Source of the DNA: Betaproteobacteria bacterium
GTDB taxonomy: Bacteria; Pseudomonadota; Gammaproteobacteria; Burkholderiales; Burkholderiaceae
Assembly: GCA_016867965.1 (NCBI GenBank)
Contig: VGIH01000002.1
Coordinates: 1 to 41,554 of the forward strand
DNA length: 41,554 nucleotides
Direction: 5' to 3'
The notes beneath the pieces were generated by a model, which searched no databases, was not told the origin of the DNA, and saw nothing but the letters and a program-made list of their open reading frames with translations. Position 1 is the stretch's first letter, and each line of letters starts with the position of its first letter. The position numbers and the translations under genes were made by a program. Below, in pieces: positions 30,934 to 38,390 of this stretch.

Positions 30934-31407
30934 ATGCAAAAAGTCATGACAAAATCCATCATCAAGGAACTTGAGCAATCGCAATGCATGTTCTTTTGGT
31001 CAAAAAAATGGATTTTTCAGAACTCATTAATTAATTCAAGTGAGACTTGGGCGATTACCAAGCAAGTCTACTTCCGTAATGTCCGCAAACATCGGGCCTT
31101 GGCATTTGCGCTTCCCTATATTGTGATTGAGGTGCCTCTCCTGGAGCAATCAACCCGGGCGCGGATATTGCTAAGCTACGCCGCAGACATTACCTTAATG
31201 ATTGGTGCAATGGATCATTTCATAAAGGTTGAAAAAGGAATCAATGCTTGGCTCGAGAGGCCTGACAAAACATGGAGCCGTCAATCATTGGCGTCGGTCT
31301 GTGGTCGAATTATGAATACCGCCATTATTGCCGATGAGATTGCCTTACTGCGCTATCACGAGCCGTACCATAAAAAATTAGCTGGTCAATGGGAGGTCTT
31401 AGAGTAA
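30934..31407 (+). CDS. Protein of unknown function (~157 aa)
   Basis: A protein of about 157 residues, mostly helical by pattern, with many aromatic and basic residues and no signal peptide. An 18-residue non-polar stretch (R-I-L-L-S-Y-A-A-D-I-T-L-M-I-G-A-M) is too polar to be a sure membrane segment. Starts at TTG 30913, ATG 30934 or ATG 30946 are possible; GGAAA before 30934 favours that one. I do not recognise the family. It converges on the FliL-family gene with a 19-base gap. Confidence 0.55.
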   Translation: MQKVMTKSIIKELEQSQCMFFWSKKWIFQNSLINSSETWAITKQVYFRNVRKHRALAFALPYIVIEVPLLEQSTRARILLSYAADITLMIGAMDHFIKVEKGINAWLERPDKTWSRQSLASVCGRIMNTAIIADEIALLRYHEPYHKKLAGQWEVLE

Positions 31408-31426
31408 GTATTTATTGAAGTGCTGA

Positions 31427-32047
31427 TTAACGATTAATCATAAATGCTTCAAATAAAACCGCTTGCACTGGAAGATCTTCGACCGTGATCTCAAGCGGAA
31501 AATCTTCTGCAGTCTCATCCAGATTTGGTTTTGTTGAGCCTGAATTATTTTGTTTGAGATAAATCGCGGTGAGTTGAGGATCAAGTTGATCGTTTGCAAA
31601 GAGTAATAGTTGCTGTGCGATCTTATTGCGTCCTGCGGTTGTGAGAAGCTCGTCGGCCGGCATTGAACCGAGGATTGTATTTGCCTTGTGCTCAATTAAA
31701 GGAAGAATATCTTTTAGTGCACTTTTGACAGAGCTATTTTGAACTTTCAATACCAGTTCTACTGTTGCATAACTGCGATATTTCCCATCTTTGACGTTGA
31801 CTTGAATGCGGTTATAAAAATGACTTGAGACTTTCACATAATGGTTGTCAAATGGATTCTTTTCTCGGTATTTCCTCGCCTTAATAATTTTATTTTCTAA
31901 TTTATTTTCTTCAATCTCGGCCAATTTCTTTTGATGCTCATTCTCTTGATAAGCTAAAAATCCACCGACGGCAATCAATACCAATAAAACCACGCCAATC
32001 GCAATCAGCGATTTTCGGGTGAGCTTTAATGATGGAAGTTTTGGCAT
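31427..32047 (-). CDS. FliL-family membrane protein
   Basis: A 206-residue protein with a basic N-terminus, one membrane segment (about 14-32), a charged helical stretch and a periplasmic domain resembling FliL. The domain begins near Y-V-K-V-S and contains Y-R-S-Y-A-T-V-E-L-V-L-K-V, then a long helix with A-D-E-L-L-T-T-A-G-R-N-K-I (the FliL L-x-T-x-x-G-K-x-x-L pattern), and ends V-L-F-E-A-F-M-I. FliL surrounds flagellar stators and is related to stomatin-type scaffolds. No fliM, fliN, motA or flagellin is in the window, so this copy may serve another machine. It follows rpoN on the same strand by 65 bases. Confidence 0.75.
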   Translation of the reverse strand: MPKLPSLKLTRKSLIAIGVVLLVLIAVGGFLAYQENEHQKKLAEIEENKLENKIIKARKYREKNPFDNHYVKVSSHFYNRIQVNVKDGKYRSYATVELVLKVQNSSVKSALKDILPLIEHKANTILGSMPADELLTTAGRNKIAQQLLLFANDQLDPQLTAIYLKQNNSGSTKPNLDETAEDFPLEITVEDLPVQAVLFEAFMINR

Positions 32048-32112
32048 AGCAAGTGGTGGAATAGCTTAGCGAGATATGAGGATAGGCTTATTCTAAAGGC
32101 TTGTAGCGTAAT

Positions 32113-33507
32113 CTAGTTTTTACGAAGGTGGGCGGGTGGAATCCGCAGTTGCTCACGGTATTTGGCGACTGTGCGGCGGGCCACAGTGAAACCTTGGGAA
32201 GCCAGTAAATTGGTAATTTGATTATCCGAAATTGGCTTTTTAGGGGCTTCGGCAGTGATGATTTGCTTAATTAAGGATTGCACTGCAGTGGCCGATACCG
32301 ATCCACCCTTATCTGAACTCAATTGAGCGCTAAAGAAATATTTAAATTCAAAGATTCCTGCTGGACAGGCTAAGTATTTGTTGTTTGTAACTCGCGATAT
32401 GGTCGACTCATGCATACCAATTGCGCTGGCAATTTCACGCAGAACCATGGGTTTCATCGCAATATTACCTTGATGGAAAAAATTTTGTTGGCGCTCAACG
32501 ATCGCTTGAGCAACCTTAAGAATCGTTTCTTCGCGCTGTTCAATATTTTTGATTAACCAACGCGCCTCCAACATTTTTTGGTGTAACGCAGAATTACTCT
32601 TCTTGGAATTATTTTCTTTCAGAATCCGACTGTATTCTTGGTTTAACGTCAGGCGGGGTTTGAATGCTTGATTCGAGTGAACCACCCACTTCCTTTTGGT
32701 GTTTAGCTTTACCACCACGTCGGGCGTCACCCACTGCTCTACATTGGTATCAAAGCGCAGGCCGGGGTTGTGTTGTAGTGATTTAATAATGGCAACCGCT
32801 TCAAGAATGGCTGGCTCGGATTGTTTAAAGAGTTGCCGCAATTTCCCCCAATCCTTTTGTGCAATTTTAATGAGGTGATTCTGGGCAAGTAAAAATGCGA
32901 GCTCTAGGCAATTTTTATGTTCCAGATCTGTGGTCATTCGTCGTTGTATTTGTAAGCTCAGGCACTCGCTTAGCGAGCGAGCGCCGACGCCGGCGGGGTC
33001 GAGCTGCTGCAGTTGGGTTAACCCTTCTTGCAGTTGCTCAAAAGCTTCCGCAGGAGTCAACTGCAAGGATTGATGGATCTCGATGGCTAAATCGTCTAAT
33101 GATTCCAATAAATAACCGCGATCATCTAGGCAGCCTGCAAGATAAAAGATAAACCCCTTTTTTGCGGGATCGAGGCGCAAAGACTGTATTTGTTCCTCAA
33201 GATAGTTCAGAAGGGAAGTGGTCTGCGCCTGTTGCTCATGGCGAGTATCCCAATCCTCATCATCGTCACGCGAGCTTGGGGTGCTTGATGCCCAATTGGC
33301 TTGCATGACTTCGGCTTTGCCAGACAAATCCCCATCTTCTTTGTGCTGATCTGGCGGCGCATATTCTAAGAGGGGGTTTTCTTCAGCTGCTTTGGCAAGC
33401 TCCTCTTCCAATTCGGCTGATGAGATTTGCAATAACTCAATGGAGCGCTGCAATTGCGGGGTTAGCGCAAGATGCTGGCTAAATTGAGTTTTAAGTGCAA
33501 TCTTCAT
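32113..33507 (-). CDS. rpoN: RNA polymerase sigma-54 factor
   Basis: A complete (464 residues) sigma-54. Region I, rich in Leu and Gln, spans about 4-48; a variable acidic region follows to about 90. The core-binding domain, the helix-turn-helix (E-S-T-I-S-R-V) and the RpoN box A-R-R-T-V-A-K-Y-R-E near 448 are all seen. In most proteobacteria rpoN lies beside lptB and hpf; here it lies between a bactofilin and a FliL-family gene. It could be an additional sigma-54 serving this locus, or the only copy, moved. Sigma-54 needs an AAA+ activator, and none is in the window. Confidence 0.95.
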   Translation of the reverse strand: MKIALKTQFSQHLALTPQLQRSIELLQISSAELEEELAKAAEENPLLEYAPPDQHKEDGDLSGKAEVMQANWASSTPSSRDDDEDWDTRHEQQAQTTSLLNYLEEQIQSLRLDPAKKGFIFYLAGCLDDRGYLLESLDDLAIEIHQSLQLTPAEAFEQLQEGLTQLQQLDPAGVGARSLSECLSLQIQRRMTTDLEHKNCLELAFLLAQNHLIKIAQKDWGKLRQLFKQSEPAILEAVAIIKSLQHNPGLRFDTNVEQWVTPDVVVKLNTKRKWVVHSNQAFKPRLTLNQEYSRILKENNSKKSNSALHQKMLEARWLIKNIEQREETILKVAQAIVERQQNFFHQGNIAMKPMVLREIASAIGMHESTISRVTNNKYLACPAGIFEFKYFFSAQLSSDKGGSVSATAVQSLIKQIITAEAPKKPISDNQITNLLASQGFTVARRTVAKYREQLRIPPAHLRKN

Positions 33508-33616
33508 GGATTTATTCTAGAAGAAAGCAAAGGCGTAACCAAATTAAGGGCCAAGGCCGAATGGCATGGCTTGCGCTACAGGGTAAATGCGTTGGGGGAT
33601 TAACCCCGCGTGCGAC

Positions 33617-33958
33617 TTAATAACTCGGCTTACTAATGACTTTTAGATCGCCAGTGAGATGCGCACCTTTTTCTACGCTGATTTGCGAATACTCAATGGT
33701 GCCAGTAATTTTGCCGGTAGCATAAACCGTTAAATGGTCGGTCACTGAAAGGCCCTGCGTAATTTCGCCACGAACCTCGACGGTTTCTGCATTCACTTTG
33801 CCGTTGATCACCCCAGACGAGTCGACCATGACCTGCTTTGTTGTTAGCTCACCCTCGACCAACCCGGCAATGGCAGCCATATCGGGCACATCAAAATTAC
33901 CTTTAATGACCACACCCTCACCAACGAATAGGGAGCCGGGTTTGATGTTTTCAGCCAT
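33617..33958 (-). CDS. Bactofilin 4
   Basis: A bactofilin of about 113 residues, closest to bactofilin 1 (both have L-F-V-G-E-G-V, K-G-N-F, V-E-G-[DE]-L and K-Q-V). I chose ATG 33958, which has AAGGAAAAG upstream and gives the same N-terminus as bactofilin 1; an ATG at 33985 would add nine Lys-rich residues. It lies 109 bases ahead of rpoN on the same strand, so bactofilin, rpoN and the FliL-family gene may form one operon. Confidence 0.9.
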   Translation of the reverse strand: MAENIKPGSLFVGEGVVIKGNFDVPDMAAIAGLVEGELTTKQVMVDSSGVINGKVNAETVEVRGEITQGLSVTDHLTVYATGKITGTIEYSQISVEKGAHLTGDLKVISKPSY

Positions 33959-34092
33959 TTTTTCTTTTCCTTTTTTTGAGGGCAAATTGCTAATGCCTTG
34001 ATTCTACAAAATTATTCACCGGATAATCAATTGGCATGTGCATTAGTCAGCCCAAATAGGTATCAGAAGGGGTCTTCAGGTCAGCAATGTAA

Positions 34093-34188
34093 ATGGATAC
34101 TAACTTTATGAATGCAAAACTAATTCATCCATATGTTGGTAACTCCATGATTCATATCTTTAAATTATTGATGCCGGGAATCGGTTAA
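34093..34188 (+). CDS. 31-residue ORF, L-x-PYVGxS-motif family, copy B
   Basis: A short open frame from ATG 34093 to TAA 34186-34188, too short for usual gene callers. Its peptide starts M-D-T, has L-I-H-P-Y-V-G-N-S at residues 10-18 and K-L-L-M-P near 24-28. The protein at 14281-14550 has M-A-D-T, L-A-P-Y-V-G-S-S and L-K-L-G-L-P in the same order. It stops where the longer relative continues, so it is either a mini-version or a decayed copy. The Shine-Dalgarno is weak (AGG 14 bases before the ATG). Confidence 0.45.
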   Translation: MDTNFMNAKLIHPYVGNSMIHIFKLLMPGIG

Positions 34189-34192
34189 TGGG

Positions 34193-34207
34193 TGACATGC
34201 TTTTTGC
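34193..34207 (+). promoter_or_regulatory. Candidate sigma-54 (-24/-12) promoter
   Basis: TGACAT, five bases, then TTGC matches the -24/-12 layout TGGCAC-N5-TTGC with exact spacing. The -12 GC is intact, but the -24 GG is GA, so this is a degraded or weak site. It lies 40 bases before the 84-residue protein at 34248 and near an rpoN gene, which raises the likelihood. It predicts a start near 34218. Confidence 0.35.
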
Positions 34208-34247
34208 CGTTATATAAAATTACCAGGATCAATTAAGGTAAATCGCC

Positions 34248-34502
34248 ATGTCGTCTCATCTCATTCAAGAATCTCGCATCAGTAGCCAGCGCTTCTATAC
34301 CGTGATGCGGGAGAGCAAGATTAAGTTTTATACGACAAGCGTTGCAGCGGCTCGGTATTGGATTAAAAACTGCTCAGAGGCTCCACCACTGCATACAAAT
34401 GGTAAGGCGGCTCCAGCGGCTCCAGCGGCAGCTGAGGTTGCTAGCGAGGAGGCAGCATTGCCACCAAGCACAGAAAACCCCGAGGCGGCGCCAAACGCCT
34501 AA
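34248..34502 (+). CDS. Small protein with Ala/Pro-rich tail, unknown function
   Basis: An 84-residue soluble protein. The first 45 residues look folded (R-F-Y-T-V, then K-F-Y-T-T-S-V-A-A-A-R-Y-W-I); the last 40 are an Ala/Pro/Glu-rich tail, probably disordered. AAGG precedes the ATG. The folded part weakly resembles the 60-residue protein at 13985-14167. A candidate sigma-54 site lies upstream. It ends 28 bases from a convergent gene. Family unknown. Confidence 0.6.
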   Translation: MSSHLIQESRISSQRFYTVMRESKIKFYTTSVAAARYWIKNCSEAPPLHTNGKAAPAAPAAAEVASEEAALPPSTENPEAAPNA

Positions 34503-34530
34503 TCGATACTTTGCCGAAGCTGGGTTAGTT

Positions 34531-34911
34531 TTATTGAGAGCGCGGGTAAATGGTGTTTTTCTGGACGTCTTCGGGATTCCAGTTTTTAGTCATATCGCCG
34601 GTAGGGCCAAACAGAGTTAAGAGTAGCAAAACTCCCAACACAGCAAATGCCACCCCTAGGATGAGAAGTAGATTCTTACTCTTTTTTTCCTCATTAGCCT
34701 TGATGCTGGGTGGTCTGGTAGGGGGATTAAATTTTTCGGGGAAAGCCGATTCGATTGCCGCATTGGCTTTTTTAATATGGGCATAGATTGTCGCATCGTC
34801 TTTTTCTTCCTCGATGGCGCGCATCGCCTCCAGATAGGAACGGTGAGCCGATTCAATGTATTTGGCGGTTTTTAGGTACTGTTCGTGCCTAGAAAAATGT
34901 TCGGGCTTCAT
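34531..34911 (-). CDS. Small membrane protein with cytoplasmic helical N-terminus, unknown
   Basis: A 126-residue protein with a helical, charged N-terminal part (about 1-60), a Pro/Lys-rich linker, one membrane segment (about 78-100, rich in Leu and Val) and a short polar tail. There is no signal peptide, so it is a membrane anchor with most of its mass in the cytoplasm. The N-terminal helices could be a short TPR-like pair. It is divergent from the SAE gene copy B. Confidence 0.6.
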   Translation of the reverse strand: MKPEHFSRHEQYLKTAKYIESAHRSYLEAMRAIEEEKDDATIYAHIKKANAAIESAFPEKFNPPTRPPSIKANEEKKSKNLLLILGVAFAVLGVLLLLTLFGPTGDMTKNWNPEDVQKNTIYPRSQ

Positions 34912-34922
34912 AAGGATGTACT

Positions 34923-34928
34923 TATAAT
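34923..34928 (+). promoter_or_regulatory. Candidate -10 element upstream of SAE copy B
   Basis: A perfect TATAAT; the region 17 bases upstream (TTCGGG) is only a poor -35. A start near 34935 would give a long leader to the ATGs at 35008 or 35050 and make the GTG at 34942 an unlikely start. Confidence 0.35.
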
Positions 34929-35049
34929 TCCTCTACACTAAGTGCCTAGATTCGTAAGCCCATCAAGGATATGGGGTTTGCCTAGGGATGTTGATCATTA
35001 CTGCTCTATGTTAACCAAAAACCATACTACCGCGCTGCAATCATTTTCA

Positions 35050-35469
35050 ATGATATCTAATCAAGGAATTTATTGGTTACTTGCTTTGGTATGGCTTTGG
35101 GCTGGGGCTACACAGGCTCAACCATTGATGGCAGATCTAAAACCGATCCTAGATACCAAGACCCATAGTATTTACATCTATAAAAGCTCGGTTAAAAACT
35201 TACCGCCTGATTGGAAAAAGGTCTGGGTATTAACGAACTTTTACCCAGACCCTAACCAGCCCCCGCTTACCGTTTTATCAACGCGTCGCAATGTGCTATT
35301 TGATTGCCGTAAGAATCGGTTCTCTACTTTGGCACTGATTCGTTATGGAGAGCCTAATGCGCTGGGCAAGCCTCTGTTGCAGACCGACTCCGGTTTTGAT
35401 CTCAAAGAGCGCGAGGTCCCCGAGGGGTCGGCAATGGAGATTATTAAAGGCATTGTGTGCGGTTCCTAA
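35050..35469 (+). CDS. Surface-adhesin-E-like exported protein, copy B
   Basis: About 139 residues: a signal peptide ending near A-T-Q-A-Q and a small domain of the surface-adhesin protein E type, with Y-I-Y-K-S, K-K-V-W-V-L-T-N-F, F-D-C and a C-terminal cysteine (V-C-G-S). I chose ATG 35050 because it gives a normal signal peptide; ATG 35008 and GTG 34942 are in frame. It is a paralogue of 12477-12911, and as there it adjoins a YcgR-type PilZ gene (24 bases downstream). It probably acts in the periplasm or on the surface; its partner is unknown. Confidence 0.7.
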   Translation: MISNQGIYWLLALVWLWAGATQAQPLMADLKPILDTKTHSIYIYKSSVKNLPPDWKKVWVLTNFYPDPNQPPLTVLSTRRNVLFDCRKNRFSTLALIRYGEPNALGKPLLQTDSGFDLKEREVPEGSAMEIIKGIVCGS

Positions 35470-35493
35470 CAGGCTTGTTTAAACTAATGGGTT

Positions 35494-36243
35494 ATGAAAT
35501 TTAATATTTATCCTCCCGAAACCCCGGCTGTCATCGATCCAAATTGGAAAATCGAGGCGCGTTTTATCGCAAAAACGATTGAGCGGGAGGGGGAGCGTCA
35601 GCCCTACGGCGGTTTTTATCTGAGCCCTACCGATCTGGGGGTGCCCATGGAGCTCTTGCGGGTCGATCCGGCCCAAGGTCTCATGTTTAAGCTTCATGGC
35701 GGCAGCGTCGCTGAATTCATCGGTAGCGAGCAAATGGCGGTGTTATGCGGTCCCAACGGCAAGATGCAATTCAAAGCCCAAATAGTCAAAGCCAATGAAA
35801 AAGGCGAGCTAATTGCAGCTATACCCGATGAATTAATTCTGATTCAGCGTCGGAAACAGTTTCGTACATTGGGTCCACCGGATGAGGACTTTAACTTTGT
35901 CTTAAGCCTTGGCGCTGGCCAGGAGTTACTAACTAAAGTGATTGATATCAGTTCTGGGGGTATGCTGCTCGATATTCGTTTAGATGCCACCCAAGTCGAT
36001 ATTGGGCGCTATTGGCATGACTGCTATTTTGAGCGCCTGAAGTCGCGCTCTGGCCCAATCGATTTGCAAATTAAGAATAATCGCCCAGGTGCTCAACTGG
36101 ATCGTATTCGGGTGGGTTGCGAATTGTACGAACCGAACACTCGGGTTTTAAAAGAAATGGAAAGTACGCGCAGTGCGATTGAGAATGCACGCGTTGCTTC
36201 GAAATTAAATCGTTGGTACCTAAACGCATCGTGGTACGACTAA
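35494..36243 (+). CDS. YcgR-type PilZ protein, copy B (c-di-GMP receptor)
   Basis: A 249-residue cytoplasmic protein with an N-terminal YcgR-like domain and a C-terminal PilZ domain. The c-di-GMP-binding motifs are intact: R-R-K-Q-F-R near residue 126 and D-I-S-S-G-G near 152. It is a clear paralogue of 12923-13690; both begin I-Y-P-P-E and end in a W-[FY]-x-N-x-S-W motif. It sits between an SAE gene and a GGDEF-EAL gene, so the signal it reads may be made by its own neighbour. Confidence 0.88.
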   Translation: MKFNIYPPETPAVIDPNWKIEARFIAKTIEREGERQPYGGFYLSPTDLGVPMELLRVDPAQGLMFKLHGGSVAEFIGSEQMAVLCGPNGKMQFKAQIVKANEKGELIAAIPDELILIQRRKQFRTLGPPDEDFNFVLSLGAGQELLTKVIDISSGGMLLDIRLDATQVDIGRYWHDCYFERLKSRSGPIDLQIKNNRPGAQLDRIRVGCELYEPNTRVLKEMESTRSAIENARVASKLNRWYLNASWYD

Positions 36244-36257
36244 GCGATTGATTGGCG

Positions 36258-37466
36258 ATGATTGAGGTTCGTCAATCCCAGCTTCAATCGCTAAGTCAAC
36301 ATGAAATTGAGCGCTTGGTTTATGTTGACCCCTTAAGCCAATTACCCAATCGACGCTACGTCGAGGAATCCCTTCCCAACTTACTGCAAAAACTCGATGG
36401 AACCGCGCTATTTTGTTTTGTCGACATCGATCGCTTTAAACAAGCCAATCAAATTAGTTATGCATTTGGCGACTCTCTCTTAAGTGCGTTTTCCCAACGG
36501 CTCGCATCACTTCTTAGGGCCCATGACTTGGTATGCCGTTTTGGTGGTGATGAGTTCATCGTCATTCTGTCTGATCTATCTGCTACGGATGCTTCGATGC
36601 AAGGTCAAGCCATCTGTGAGCGACTCTTAGCCCGCATGCAAGAGCCTTATCGGATTGATGGGAGACTCTATTCGGTCACGATTAGTATTGGATGTTGTCC
36701 CATCGACACGCAATCCACCTTTGAGGGACTGATCAAGAGTGCTGATGATGCACTTCGTGCAGCTAAGCGCAGCGGTGGAAATGCGCTGCAGATGGCAGAT
36801 GCGCTCCCGCCCGAGGTCACTAGTGCACATGCTTCCTCGTTCGCGGCAGCGATGCAGATTGATAGTCATCAGAGTGGTGTTGGTGCAGAAATTCTGTTGC
36901 CTGCAGCGTGTATGGATTTGGCGCAATGGTTTCATTACTTAGAGCGCTTACGATCACACTATGTAGCATCGTTCGTTTCGGGTCATACGCCATTTCGTTT
37001 GGCTATTGATGTACCGCAGCGTTTGATTATGCAGGATATGGCATTAATTCAATCGTTTACCCAAATGCTCCACGCGTATGTCGTGAATCATGCGTTACCT
37101 GCTCAAACGATTTGCCTCGAAATCGACGAATCATTTTTGCAGTCAAGCCCGATGGTGTTGGATCATTTTTATCGGGCGATGAGTGAGGCTGAGATTATGC
37201 TGTGTTTAGATCATTATGGACGCCCCCAATCGCGTTTTGGCAGTCAGTGCGAACCATTTTTTTCCTTGGTTAAGCTCTCTGTAAATTTATGCGATCCGGT
37301 TTGTGATGACGCACGCGCCCGATCACAGATTGAGGGGATTGTTACCATGGCTAAGACCATGGGCCAAATTCCCATTGCACAAAATTCCACTCATGATGCT
37401 GCCACTCAATTGGCATTAGCCGAATTGGGTTGCGAATATTTCCAAGGACCGTTTGTACGCATTTAA
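36258..37466 (+). CDS. GGDEF protein with degenerate EAL domain
   Basis: About 402 residues with no membrane or sensor domain. The GGDEF domain (numbering from TTG 36252) has D58, the motif G-G-D-E-F at 98-102 and an intact product-inhibition site R-A-H-D at 89-92, five residues before it. The usual N-D-x-x-G-H stretch reads N-Q-I-S-Y-A-F and is one residue short, so activity is probable but not certain. The EAL domain is altered: E-I-L near 213, E-I-D-E-S at 290, L-D-H-Y-G for the D-D-F-G motif, and Q where the A-E-G-V-E glutamate belongs. I expect little or no phosphodiesterase activity. ATG 36258 or TTG 36252 may be the start. Confidence 0.88.
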   Translation: MIEVRQSQLQSLSQHEIERLVYVDPLSQLPNRRYVEESLPNLLQKLDGTALFCFVDIDRFKQANQISYAFGDSLLSAFSQRLASLLRAHDLVCRFGGDEFIVILSDLSATDASMQGQAICERLLARMQEPYRIDGRLYSVTISIGCCPIDTQSTFEGLIKSADDALRAAKRSGGNALQMADALPPEVTSAHASSFAAAMQIDSHQSGVGAEILLPAACMDLAQWFHYLERLRSHYVASFVSGHTPFRLAIDVPQRLIMQDMALIQSFTQMLHAYVVNHALPAQTICLEIDESFLQSSPMVLDHFYRAMSEAEIMLCLDHYGRPQSRFGSQCEPFFSLVKLSVNLCDPVCDDARARSQIEGIVTMAKTMGQIPIAQNSTHDAATQLALAELGCEYFQGPFVRI

Positions 37467-37576
37467 CACAACCCCCAAGGGACTCGCATCGATTTTCATG
37501 GGCGCAGTCTAGAATAGGGCTATGGAGCATTGAACAGGTATTGGGCATTCGTTAAACTAAAGGTTTTGGTAGCGCT

Positions 37577-38374
37577 ATGTTGGCATTCTTTCAGAATATG
37601 ACCCTTGGAAAATGGATTGTGGTGGTTTGTGCCACCCTGTTTTGCATTGTCGCGATCGTATTCTTGCGGGACTTACTGACGAAGAAAAAAGAAGAGGAAG
37701 AAAAACCGGTTTCGCCTGAGGAGAGTGAAAAGGTCAAACTCGAACCCTTGTTGGTGGGCAGTCTACAAAAGACCCATCAATTAGAGGATGTAATTAATCA
37801 AAAAATAAGCAATATGAAGTTGGATTTGATGGCCGAGCGTCTTCGCATCACTTCCACTGCCGAGGTCTTAAAAAATTTAGCCATTGAGAAGCGTTTTCCT
37901 GAGACCCTCTATCAAATTTATTACGAAACCCGTGCCTTTCCTAAAAAATCACCCGAGGCGCAAGAAACGGATTTGGAATGGCATCGACAGGCGGGTATTA
38001 CTGATTTATCGGTCGAGCCAATTGTTGCTGAAGACGGTATTTTGATTCGCTTTACGCTCCAAGACCATCAGTACTCTCTGAGTGCAATCAATTATCGATT
38101 TGCAAGAACGTATTTTGTTGAACTGATCTTGCGAGATCCCGAGGATGTGAAATTATTAGTTGCGCGGGTCAAGGCCAATGAGTCTACAGGTCGAGAGATT
38201 TTAGAGAAAGCCGTCATTGAAATGCGCTCAGGCGACTGGATTGATGACATTGCGAGTTGCCGACTCTTAATGGATAAGCGTAAAACGGAAGTTCAACTCT
38301 TGGCAGAGCATCGTGAGGTTGAGACCTTAAAAAGCCGATTTATTTTGAATCAAGCGATTCGAAAAAAACAATAA
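37577..38374 (+). CDS. Membrane-anchored cytoplasmic protein, unknown
   Basis: A 265-residue protein with one N-terminal membrane segment (about 12-32), a run of Lys and Glu (K-K-K-E-E-E-E-K), then helices and a central domain (about 125-200) that seems to mix strands and helices. No signal-peptide cleavage site is seen, so the N-terminus is an anchor. I do not recognise the family. It is co-directional with the PDZ, CheW-like and coiled-coil genes and starts 16 bases before the PDZ gene. Confidence 0.6.
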   Translation: MLAFFQNMTLGKWIVVVCATLFCIVAIVFLRDLLTKKKEEEEKPVSPEESEKVKLEPLLVGSLQKTHQLEDVINQKISNMKLDLMAERLRITSTAEVLKNLAIEKRFPETLYQIYYETRAFPKKSPEAQETDLEWHRQAGITDLSVEPIVAEDGILIRFTLQDHQYSLSAINYRFARTYFVELILRDPEDVKLLVARVKANESTGREILEKAVIEMRSGDWIDDIASCRLLMDKRKTEVQLLAEHREVETLKSRFILNQAIRKKQ

Positions 38375-38390
38375 AGACTAGTCACGACGT

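Noticed and set aside
33527-33541. Minus-strand TGGTTACGCCTTTGC upstream of rpoN as a sigma-54 autoregulatory promoter
   Set aside because: The GG and GC are correctly spaced, but the -24 box is otherwise poor and the start would lie only about 9 bases before the rpoN ATG.
34342-34620. A second ORF (92 codons) overlapping the 84-residue gene
   Set aside because: It is Arg/Gln-rich because it reads the Ala/Pro/Glu-rich tail of the 34248 gene out of frame, and no ribosome binding site supports it.
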